A stretch of DNA of 64,000 bases from a candidate division KSB1 bacterium (GTDB lineage Bacteria; Zhuqueibacterota; Zhuqueibacteria; Zhuqueibacterales; Zhuqueibacteraceae). The DNA is taken from positions 1-64,000 of the forward strand of contig JAPDQB010000011.1 in assembly GCA_034506175.1 (NCBI GenBank), given 5' to 3'. A program made the position numbers and the translations under genes. Each line of letters begins with the position of its first letter. Within the stretch, counting starts at the first letter, position 1. Shown piece by piece: positions 17,115 to 24,046 of this stretch. The notes below the pieces were generated by a model that was not told the DNA's origin, searched no databases, and saw only the letters and a program-made list of their open reading frames with translations.

Positions 17115-18524
17115 TCAAATTCCCCCGAACACCTCGGTGAAAATCCGCCGCATCATGCGTCCCGCATTCCTCGCGCCATCCAAACGGTGAATCGGCATGG
17201 AAAAAAAGACGAACGAATGCGTCGCATCTTCGACGGCAATCACCGGCCGGCCGCGCCATTCCGTCGATGCTTGCAGCCGGTAAATCGCGGTGGCAGTTGG
17301 TTTCGGAACAATTTCTTTCACGAATGTCAATACCGTGCTCACTCGCAACGTGTCCAAAGTTGGCCGCGCCGCGGTTGCTTGCAGCAACCGGTTATTCAAA
17401 ATTCTCGTCACTTCGCGCGGCACGGGATCGTTGGTGACGATCAAATTCACGCTGTCCACCGGCGAGAAGGCGAGCGGTTCGCCTTGTTGCGAGAAAAATT
17501 GCGTGAACAGAGTCGAGAAAATCACCTTGCCGCCGCGATTCAAAAACGCCGGCAACACAATGCCGGCCAATTCGAGATTTGGCTGCGAATCGGCGTACCA
17601 AATCACGCGCTCAAACAAGAACAGTGTTTCTTGAAAGAGCAAGCGCAGCGGCGCGGGTTTGTCTTTGATGCGCAAAACCGAGTAGGCGCGAACCAGCGTG
17701 TCCAAAGTGTTGCGGTAAAAAGTCGTTGCGGCGGCTTCGCCGAGAAAATCGTCGATCACCAAATAACGCCCAACCGGCGGAATCACCACCCAACCACTGC
17801 CGGTTGCAGGCATGCGCACAATCGGACTCGAGGCGCCGGCGATGTCGATGGCGCGAAGATAGAGAATGTGCCGGCCGGGTGTGAGGCCGTCATTTTGCCG
17901 CAAAGTCAAATTTGTCGCCGGCGCCGGAAGTTGCTTCCACACGCCGCTGGGATTGTCGAGCGCATATTCGTAACGCGCAATGGTGTTGTCGCCGTCCAAA
18001 TCCCTGCCGATCCACGCGAACGTCGCCACCGTAAACGTCGTATCGGGAATCTCGGTGCCGGGCGCGAAGCTCACAAACGGCGGACTATTTTTCACCGGAA
18101 AGCGCTGGCTCGCCGAAGTCGGATCAGCCGCGCCTTGATCATCAACCGCTTTTACCCGAAACACGAACACCGTGTCTTTGCCGCCGAAGCGCAATGAAAA
18201 GGTGTCTTTGGTGCTTTCGGTGAAAGTCCAGAACGGATCGGCACCGCCGATTTTCCATGTGGTGATCTCCGGCGCTTTGCTGTCAAAGGTGTGCACAAAG
18301 CCGACCACGCGGCCATCGGGATCATCGCCCCACCAATGCAAAATCTGCCGGCTCGTGCTCGTCGCCAGCTGGTCATCCGGCTGCAAAAACAGATGCGTCT
18401 CCGGCGGCTGGTTTTGTTTCGGCGCGTCGGTGAGGCGGTCGCTGCAGGAGGCAAAAAAGATAAACAGAAAAAATAGAGAAAAAGACGTCTGGTGAAGCGT
18501 TTTTTTGAAACGATGACTTGACAT
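17115..18524 (-). CDS. Large lipoprotein with Ig/FnIII-like repeats, function unknown
   Basis: The 469-aa protein carries a lipoprotein signal ending in FFASC (about residue 27). The following 220 residues contain two beta-sandwich-like repeats that refer to a subject's 'DDPDGRVVGFVHTFD' and 'RDLDGDNTIARYEYALDNP', typical of bacterial Ig/FnIII-like surface modules. The C-terminal half (WVVIPPVGRYLVIDDFLGE onward) looks like a Rossmann-type domain seen in GldG/ABC-type or glutamine-amidotransferase-like proteins, an impression only. The protein is probably anchored in the outer membrane and co-transcribed with the DUF1801 gene 87 bp downstream. Confidence 0.7.
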   Translation of the reverse strand: MSSHRFKKTLHQTSFSLFFLFIFFASCSDRLTDAPKQNQPPETHLFLQPDDQLATSTSRQILHWWGDDPDGRVVGFVHTFDSKAPEITTWKIGGADPFWTFTESTKDTFSLRFGGKDTVFVFRVKAVDDQGAADPTSASQRFPVKNSPPFVSFAPGTEIPDTTFTVATFAWIGRDLDGDNTIARYEYALDNPSGVWKQLPAPATNLTLRQNDGLTPGRHILYLRAIDIAGASSPIVRMPATGSGWVVIPPVGRYLVIDDFLGEAAATTFYRNTLDTLVRAYSVLRIKDKPAPLRLLFQETLFLFERVIWYADSQPNLELAGIVLPAFLNRGGKVIFSTLFTQFFSQQGEPLAFSPVDSVNLIVTNDPVPREVTRILNNRLLQATAARPTLDTLRVSTVLTFVKEIVPKPTATAIYRLQASTEWRGRPVIAVEDATHSFVFFSMPIHRLDGARNAGRMMRRIFTEVFGGI

Positions 18525-18599
18525 TTATAATTTCGGACTTGTTTCGGTGATGGTTGTCATCTTGAGACAGGTCGATGTGCCAACACGCCTCAACCATCG

Positions 18600-18998
18600 T
18601 TAGAACTGCGTTAATACCAACGGTGTGCCCGGCATACGAATTCGAATGTACTCGACGCGAATGTGGCGGTCGGAGCCGGTGCGAAAATCACACGCCACGT
18701 GCGCGTGGCTGGAATGCGCCATGACACCAAGCTCGAGGGTGAGTTTGATCCAGAGAAGGTCATTGGCCGAGACGCTCAGGGCTTTCGTCATGACGCGATG
18801 GTCGTCGACCCAATAGGCCGTCTTGACGTTTTGATGATGCTCGTCGCGATCGCCTCGCCATCCCAATAGTGCTGAAAAAGATCGAAATGCAGTTTCATCG
18901 CCTGGCGAACAGGCGCCATCGCTTTTTGGCGCTGGCCGCCTTTGTCGTCCGAAGCCCATGCTCGCGCGCCTTGTTTGAGTTGGGGTTTTTTGTCTGCT
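18600..18998 (-). pseudogene. Frameshifted fragment of an unrecognised gene
   Basis: Two minus-strand frames with strong G/C third-position bias join across an AAAA run near 18834. The upstream part contains VRQAMKLHFDLFQHYWDGEA and the downstream part NVKTAYWVDDHRVMTKALS to a stop at 18600. The downstream part has a balanced, protein-like composition. I do not recognise the family and find no start with a ribosome-binding site. It lies directly behind the OB-fold secreted protein gene, so it could also be a 3' remnant of an older gene. Treat it as a hypothesis. Confidence 0.35.
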
Positions 18999-19018
18999 GT
19001 TGCTGTTTATTTCTTTCG

Positions 19019-21085
19019 CTATCGAACCAGAACAAGTTTTCGCGTCTGAACGAAATCACCCGCCTGCAACCGATAGAAATAAATGCCGGTGTTGACGATC
19101 TGGCCGCGATCATTTTTGCCGTCCCAAATTTGCATGTGATGGCCGGCGGTTTGCGTGCCGTTGATCAGCGTCCGAACTTTTTGGCCGAGCAGATTGTAAA
19201 TCGCGAGCTCGACCTGGCCGGCCTTGGCAAGCTGATAGCGGATGCTGGTTTCCGGGTTGAAGGGATTGGGATAATTTTGCTCGAGGCGATAGACCAACGG
19301 TGCCGCGGATTGATCCTTCACCGAAGTTCTGATACGAACGACGTCGGAGGGAAGCCGTGGATTGATTTTGAAATTGCTGAAGGTGTATTCCAGCACGCCG
19401 GTGATGACGCGAATCGAATCGCCGCGGGCGTAGGTGCTGTCGAGATTGCCGCGATAGGCATTGCTGCGATCGTCAACGCGAACTTCGCCGCTGCCGTCGT
19501 TGATGGTGAATTCACCGAAGTTGCTCGGCGCATCGGCGAACGGATTCACCACCACGGCGTTTCGCACCTGCACGAACATGCTCTCGTAGCTCTCCGCCGT
19601 TGGCGAACCGGTGCGAATGTCGCCGGTTTTCACCACCACCGGAGCGGGAATGGGATTGTGGCGCGAGTTGAGCTTGAAGGCCGTTGGCGTGTTGATGCGG
19701 GTTTGACCAAATTGTTCTTGCACCGGCCCGGTGATGGTAATATTGTCGCCGCGTTTTGGTTTGTTGATCGAATCGCGCACCCACAAGCCGCTCCACGGCG
19801 CATTGCCATCTTGAATGAAATATTCATTCGAGAAATCCGCGCTGTCCGCGGTGACCACGCCGGTGACGGTTACGTTTAAATTGACATAGCCGGAAACACC
19901 ATCGGCAAATGGCGTAAACTGAACATCGTAAATCGTCGGCCCGTTGTCGCGCACGGTATAAAAGAAATTGCTCGTTTGCAGATCGCCCGGCTGCGTGGAA
20001 ACATCGCCGTCATTATCTTTCGACCATACATAATAGCGCACGAACGTGCCGTTGGCTTGCGCCGGTATCGAGCCTTGATAAAAATTGCCGGTGTCGGCAG
20101 TCATGTTGACGGTTCGCCAGGTGTTGGCGTTGTCGATGGAATAGAAAACCCTGGCGCTGTCGACTCTGCCGTTGTCAACCATTTTGGCGCGAACCGCAAC
20201 GCTCTGGGAGGAGGTCGGCACGGCGAGGCTTCGTGAGATATTGGTGATGGCGGCAGGATTGCTCAACAGTTGAAAATTGTTTTTGCTCTCGACGCCGAGC
20301 GCGAATTGCTGCGGCCCGGAGAGATCGCGAATCCACCCGGTGACATTGAAACGCGCGCCGTTGGCCGGATAAACTTTGGGAATGTTGGCGACGCTGCCGC
20401 CGGCGTTTTGATCAACCAATGAGTGCACCGGATTGAACCAGTCGTCGATCAAAAGCTGGGCGGTGGCGTCGCGTATCAGCGCCTGGCCGTTGCCGTTGCC
20501 GGAATTGTTGTTGATCATCGTCGCGTTTTCGATGCGGACGTAAGCGCATTCATATTTCTCGCCGCGGTCGGCGGCAGCCAAATCCTCGGCCTTGATCAAA
20601 ATCGGTTTTGGCGGTTTAAAATTGAAAATACCGAGAAATTCCACCGGCACCGGCGGATTGGTAAACGGCTCGATCTGAGTTTGGCTATGGGAGCTGTTGT
20701 TGGGGAACTCATTGACGAGTCCGGTGATGCGCACGACATCACCAACTTGCAGCGCCGAGACGTTGGTCGCGAGCGCGCCGGCGCTGAGCGTATCGTTTTG
20801 CACGACCTGAATAAAATTCCATTCACCATAACTGGTGTCGGCCACAATAAACGACCAGCGCGCCCCGGTCCACAGCGAGCGCGGGCCGGTGACTACCACG
20901 CATGTGATTGTGACGGTATCGCGGAGCATCGGGCTGTTGTCACGGTCGCCGGATTTTTTCAGCGAATCGGGATGCACGAATTGAATGTCGCGAATTTTGA
21001 CGTTTTTCTGCGCTGCGGCGGGAAGAACCATTGTGCCAACCGCGAGCAGCGCAACGAAACAAGCCACCTTTGTGACAGATCTCAT
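19019..21085 (-). CDS. Secreted multi-OB-fold protein with type 9 sorting domain
   Basis: The 688-aa protein has a signal peptide (1-25, ending AAAQ) and repeated OB-fold-like segments marked by 'V-x-G-V-V' and 'NDGSGEVRVDDRSNAYRG' near residue 555. A central beta-sandwich (TSSQSVAVRAKMVDNGRVDS, about 290-310) follows the style of proteins that describe external injury or change in FCB genomes. The C-terminal sorting domain begins about residue 603 (RLEQNYPNPFNPETSIRYQL) and ends VQTRKLVLVR. The start follows AAGGAGACACCTC. DNA/RNA-binding and extracellular nuclease helper roles are known for such OB folds, but none can be assigned here. Confidence 0.8.
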   Translation of the reverse strand: MRSVTKVACFVALLAVGTMVLPAAAQKNVKIRDIQFVHPDSLKKSGDRDNSPMLRDTVTITCVVVTGPRSLWTGARWSFIVADTSYGEWNFIQVVQNDTLSAGALATNVSALQVGDVVRITGLVNEFPNNSSHSQTQIEPFTNPPVPVEFLGIFNFKPPKPILIKAEDLAAADRGEKYECAYVRIENATMINNNSGNGNGQALIRDATAQLLIDDWFNPVHSLVDQNAGGSVANIPKVYPANGARFNVTGWIRDLSGPQQFALGVESKNNFQLLSNPAAITNISRSLAVPTSSQSVAVRAKMVDNGRVDSARVFYSIDNANTWRTVNMTADTGNFYQGSIPAQANGTFVRYYVWSKDNDGDVSTQPGDLQTSNFFYTVRDNGPTIYDVQFTPFADGVSGYVNLNVTVTGVVTADSADFSNEYFIQDGNAPWSGLWVRDSINKPKRGDNITITGPVQEQFGQTRINTPTAFKLNSRHNPIPAPVVVKTGDIRTGSPTAESYESMFVQVRNAVVVNPFADAPSNFGEFTINDGSGEVRVDDRSNAYRGNLDSTYARGDSIRVITGVLEYTFSNFKINPRLPSDVVRIRTSVKDQSAAPLVYRLEQNYPNPFNPETSIRYQLAKAGQVELAIYNLLGQKVRTLINGTQTAGHHMQIWDGKNDRGQIVNTGIYFYRLQAGDFVQTRKLVLVR

Positions 21086-21105
21086 GAGGTGTCTCCTTGA
21101 AACAC

Positions 21106-21132
21106 TGACCGGTCACTTCACGTGACCGGTCA
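21106..21132. promoter_or_regulatory. Palindromic dyad TGACCGGTCAC-N5-GTGACCGGTCA
   Basis: Perfect 11-bp arms with a 5-nt centre lie between the small basic protein gene and the OB-fold gene, 21 bp before the latter's start. The inner TGACCGGTCA is itself palindromic. It could be an operator for a dimeric or tetrameric regulator, or a terminator without a T-run for the small gene. No other copy was noticed in the window. Confidence 0.55.
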
Positions 21133-21145
21133 ATTTCAGTTCATT

Positions 21146-21304
21146 TCAGCTCTTGGCCTCTTTTTTGGCCTTGCGCTTCAAATCCTGGCGATGCGCGCGC
21201 TCGTAGGTTTGAATGTCCACGAAGCGGCCTTTGGCGTCGCGCACGGCGTAAAGCTTTTTGCCTGCGACACTGCGATGGGTCGTGCGTTTGCGTTTTGCTG
21301 CCAT
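21146..21304 (-). CDS. Small basic conserved protein of 52 aa
   Basis: From the ATG at 21304 (preceded by AAAGGAGCAATTC, an excellent ribosome-binding site) the frame encodes a 52-residue, strongly basic protein starting MAAKRKRTTHRSVAGKKLYA and containing RDAKGRFVDIQTYERAHR. I recognise it as a small protein found in diverse bacteria whose function is unknown. The high Lys/Arg content suggests nucleic-acid binding. A promoter-like TTGCGC-N17-TATACT sits about 90 bp upstream. Its downstream palindrome may control the following gene. Confidence 0.75.
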   Translation of the reverse strand: MAAKRKRTTHRSVAGKKLYAVRDAKGRFVDIQTYERAHRQDLKRKAKKEAKS

Positions 21305-21393
21305 GAATTGCTCCTTTCTTATGTCTGATGAGATGGGTTAATCGAGGGCGGCAAATTTAAGCCCAGCCTCTCGTGAAGTTCGGAACTCGTTAC

Positions 21394-21422
21394 AGTATAA
21401 ATGAAAACGGCGTTCGGCGCAA
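21394..21422 (-). promoter_or_regulatory. Promoter of the small basic protein gene
   Basis: Minus-strand TTGCGC (21417-21422), 17-nt spacer, TATACT (21394-21399). The -10 element is nearly consensus. It would yield a leader of about 85 nt before the ATG at 21304. Confidence 0.55.
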
Positions 21423-21452
21423 GAAAAAAAATCACATTCACATTCACCGCAT

Positions 21453-22679
21453 TTAATTTACGCGCGTGACCCGCCACGCCACCGTCATCGCGCTGGCCAC
21501 CAACAGCGCAGCGAGCAAAAACGGCGCGCCGGGCAAATGCCAATCGCTTCGGCTGCCGATAAAAGTCGCGAACGTCAGCGTAAAAAGCCCCGGCCCGATC
21601 ATGCCGGTGATGCCGCGGAGGCTTTGCAGCGCGCCTTGAAGCTGGCCTTGCGCTGCCGGCTCAACGCGCCGGGTCATCAGGCCTTGCGCCGAAGGGCCGG
21701 AAAGCCCCCACAGCGCCATCACCGGCACGCCGATCATAAACACTGCGCCGGTTGCGGCCAAGCCGTAGATCGCGAAGGCCGCCGTGCCAAATAAAAGCCC
21801 GGCAATCAGTGCGCGCCGTTCGCCGAAGCGCGCGACAACAGGCTTGATCAAACCGGCCTGCACGACACCGGTGCACACGCCGACAACTGCAAGCGTGAGA
21901 CCGACAGTGCTTTCATCCCAGAGGTAGCGATAACCCGCATAAAGCACGAAGGTGCTTGGCAACACCTCGTGCGCGAGATAGTAGAGAAAGTTGACGGCCG
22001 CCAATCCGAACAGCTCAGGATGTGAGCGCAACAACCTCAGCGAACCCACCGGATTGGCGCGTGCCCAGCTAAAACCGGCGCGTCGTTCCGGCGGATGCGA
22101 TTCCGGCAGCACGAAAAGGCCGTACATCGCGTTTAAAAGGCTCAAGCCAGATGCGACCCAAAACGGCAAACGCGGGTTGAGGCCGCCGAGCACACCGCCC
22201 AACGCCGGTCCGAGCACGAAGCCGACACCGAAGGCGGCGCCCAACATGCCAAAGCCCGCAGCGCGCTTCTCCGGCGGCGTGACATCAGTAATATACGCAC
22301 CGGCTGTCGGGATGCTCGCCGCAGTAATGCCCGAAATGACGCGGCCGACGAACAGCCAACTTAATGTCGGCGCCAATGCCATGAGGATATAATCGAATCC
22401 CAGGCCGAAGCATGAGATGAGGATCACCGGCCGGCGGCCAAAGCGATCGGCGAGCGCGCCGAGCACCGGCGAGAAGACGAACTGCATCAGCGCCCAGACC
22501 GTGCCGAACAAGCCGTACATTTCTGCGGCGCGCGCGGTGTTGCCGCCCAGGAAGTTCTCGACCAGCTTCGGCAGCACAGGAATAATGATGCCGAGCGCCA
22601 GGATGTCGAGCAAGACCGTGATAAAAATGAAGACCAGCGCCGCGCGGCGCGGGGTTGTGTGCGGGTTCGGTTCGGTCAC
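21453..22679 (-). CDS. Major facilitator superfamily transporter, TetA/Bcr-like
   Basis: The 408-aa protein has about 12 membrane helices, the MFS motif GALADRFGRRPVIL in the 2-3 loop, the drug-proton antiporter motif region ISGITAASIPTAGAYITDVT (about 117-136), and GFVLGPALGGVLGG near 155. It is most like tetracycline-type antiporters (TCR/Tet family), but substrates of such homologues vary and resistance cannot be inferred. It stands alone, followed upstream by a decayed toxin-antitoxin region. No regulator is adjacent. Confidence 0.85.
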   Translation of the reverse strand: MTEPNPHTTPRRAALVFIFITVLLDILALGIIIPVLPKLVENFLGGNTARAAEMYGLFGTVWALMQFVFSPVLGALADRFGRRPVILISCFGLGFDYILMALAPTLSWLFVGRVISGITAASIPTAGAYITDVTPPEKRAAGFGMLGAAFGVGFVLGPALGGVLGGLNPRLPFWVASGLSLLNAMYGLFVLPESHPPERRAGFSWARANPVGSLRLLRSHPELFGLAAVNFLYYLAHEVLPSTFVLYAGYRYLWDESTVGLTLAVVGVCTGVVQAGLIKPVVARFGERRALIAGLLFGTAAFAIYGLAATGAVFMIGVPVMALWGLSGPSAQGLMTRRVEPAAQGQLQGALQSLRGITGMIGPGLFTLTFATFIGSRSDWHLPGAPFLLAALLVASAMTVAWRVTRVN

Positions 22680-22709
22680 CGGTATGAGATTGTTGAGAAG
22701 GTTCCTGAG

Positions 22710-22894
22710 TTACGATTTTCGTTCTTTGAATTCCGGGCTCGTGCTCAATGCCAACGATTCTCGGTCAATGTTTTTTAAAGCGACAAGCGCTGCAATGGGC
22801 TTTGGGGGGAAGTTAAAACGAGTATTCCGTTGCCCACATCTTTCGCATAAGCAGATAGCGGCTTTGATGCAATTTTGATTTCAATCGTCTTCAT
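22710..22894 (-). pseudogene. Phd/YefM-type antitoxin, frameshifted and truncated
   Basis: From the ATG at 22894, MKTIEIKIASKPLSAYAKDV is read, followed by GILVLTSP. A one-base slip in a six-G run (22804-22809) then moves to the frame with KPIAALVALKNIDRESLALS and STSPEFKERKS before the stop at 22710. The joined sequence matches Phd/YefM antitoxins (PLSDYA, VLT-x-x-KP, A-x-V-x-LKN, LALSTSPEF), but it ends early. The start overlaps the stop of the upstream toxin remnant as ATGA. Either the homopolymer slip is an assembly error or the gene is dead. Confidence 0.65.
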
Positions 22895-23015
22895 AATTTC
22901 ACCTCTTGGCCTGCAATAAACAATTTGTTTCCCTTCTCTTGTGCCCGACTGCTAAAATTCTTACAGCGCTCGGCTCATCCAAGGAAACTTCGTAAAAAAC
23001 ACGACGCATTTCCAT
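22891..23015 (-). pseudogene. C-terminal fragment of a RelE-like toxin, frameshifted
   Basis: The minus-strand peptide starts MEMRRVFYEVSLDEPSAVRI and continues LAVGHKR. After a one-base shift it continues GNKLFIAGQEVKL and stops at 22891. This is the tail of toxins of the 'RRVFY-V ... I-A-x-G-x-K-x-G-N-x-L-x-I-x-G-E' type that pair with Phd/YefM antitoxins. The N-terminal half is absent: a TAA precedes the ATG, and the 196-bp repeat copy begins 22 bp upstream, so that duplication event probably removed the start. Confidence 0.6.
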
Positions 23016-23037
23016 TTAGGAAAAAAGCAACTACTTG

Positions 23038-23233
23038 ATCACCGCAAATTTCCCCTTCTGAATCTCGCCGCTTTCCAAATCTTCCACCGTGTACAAATAA
23101 AGCCCGGTGGCGATGGCTTGATCGTCGGCGGTGACCAAATCCCAGGCGTGCTCGCCGCCGCTGAATTGGACGTTTTCGCCGGCGTAGACGCTGAGCCAGC
23201 GCGTGTCGAGGCCGTTGTAAAAACTGGCGTCGT
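23038..23233. repeat. Direct repeat copy 1: duplicated 3' end of the secreted protein gene at 24047
   Basis: 196 bp that are about 97% identical to 24054-24249 (roughly five mismatches). The copy encodes the last 65 residues of the neighbour (from ASFYNGLDTRW to FAVIK) but has no gene of its own in front of it. Together with copy 2 it brackets the MntA/HEPN pair. Confidence 0.9.
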
Positions 23234-23245
23234 TACGAGAGAAAT

Positions 23246-23607
23246 TTAAGTTGATAAATCGCGGTCGCTCTCCAAATCCAAGAATATGTGGGAAATCGCT
23301 GTTATCAGCTCGGGAATTGTAATGGTTGCCGTATTCCAAACCAAACTTTGATCCACACCAAAATAACCATGAATCAAACGATCTCGCATCCCTGCAAAAT
23401 CCTTCCATTTAATGTCGGGATACGCATTGCGGATATCCACAGGGATATTCTTGGCAGCTTCGCGATGATTTCCAGTTTTCGAATAACAGCGCTTGAGGTC
23501 TTCTCATCCAGCAGAAATTCGTCAAAACGCATGTTTCTTACAAACGCTTCAACATGGTGACAGGCATCCAGGATATCCTGCAAAAATAATTTATAATCGC
23601 GGTTCAT
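23246..23607 (-). pseudogene. HEPN-domain (DUF86/HepT-like) toxin, frameshifted
   Basis: The first part, MNRDYKLFLQDILDACHHVE to VIRKLEIIA, and the second part, DIRNAYPDIKWKDFAGMRDR to the stop at 23246, are in different frames. Restoring one G near 23474 gives the family junction LEIIGEAAKNIPVDI. The RNase motif R-x4-H is present in MRDRLIHGY, so the ancestor was complete. HepT-type proteins are RNases silenced by nucleotidyltransferase partners. The start overlaps the mntA stop as ATGA. The frame break probably inactivates it, but a sequencing error is possible. Confidence 0.75.
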
Positions 23608-23897
23608 AAGGTCACCAATTCACGCAATATTTGTGCCCGGAATTCCTTGCGCAAAGCCGCCGGTGTGACAACGTCAACTTTGCGTTGTAATTTTTCCTCA
23701 AGAAAGTTGCCAAGCCCAACCAAGTCCAAAAGTGTGGCGCTGGCGTCGAAATGAACCAGAATGTCGACGTCACTATCTTCGCGAGCTTCGCCTCTGGCAA
23801 ATGAGCCAAAAATGCCTTTGAGTTCAGCCTTATATCTTTTGCGCGCTTCAACTTTTAGGCTTTGAAGGTTTTGTTGAATGCGTTGAGGTTGAATCAT
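23604..23897 (-). CDS. MntA-type minimal nucleotidyltransferase antitoxin
   Basis: The 97-aa protein contains the catalytic signature GSFARGEAREDSDVDIL (about residues 31-47: GSxxRG and DxD) and a third acidic position in RKVDVVTP (about 71-78). MntA proteins AMPylate and neutralise HEPN toxins. The start at 23897 follows GGAGATAAGCGATC. It looks intact while its HEPN partner is frameshifted, which is the order of loss expected for a decaying toxin-antitoxin pair. The gene overlaps its partner by 4 bp. Confidence 0.85.
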   Translation of the reverse strand: MIQPQRIQQNLQSLKVEARKRYKAELKGIFGSFARGEAREDSDVDILVHFDASATLLDLVGLGNFLEEKLQRKVDVVTPAALRKEFRAQILRELVTL

Positions 23898-24046
23898 GAT
23901 CGCTTATCTCCTGTGCCTTTTATGTGTCACGAAATCCGAACATTGTCCAATTTTAAATTTAACATAAATTCACAATCTTGCAAACTTTGTTTTTGCCAAA
24001 GGCATAATTCCCATACTTTACCAAAGAAAACCCCATTAACTTATCA

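Noticed and set aside
22417-22878. 153-aa plus-strand frame opposite the start of the MFS transporter gene
   Set aside because: It overlaps the transporter and the decayed antitoxin on the other strand, with no family match or ribosome-binding site.
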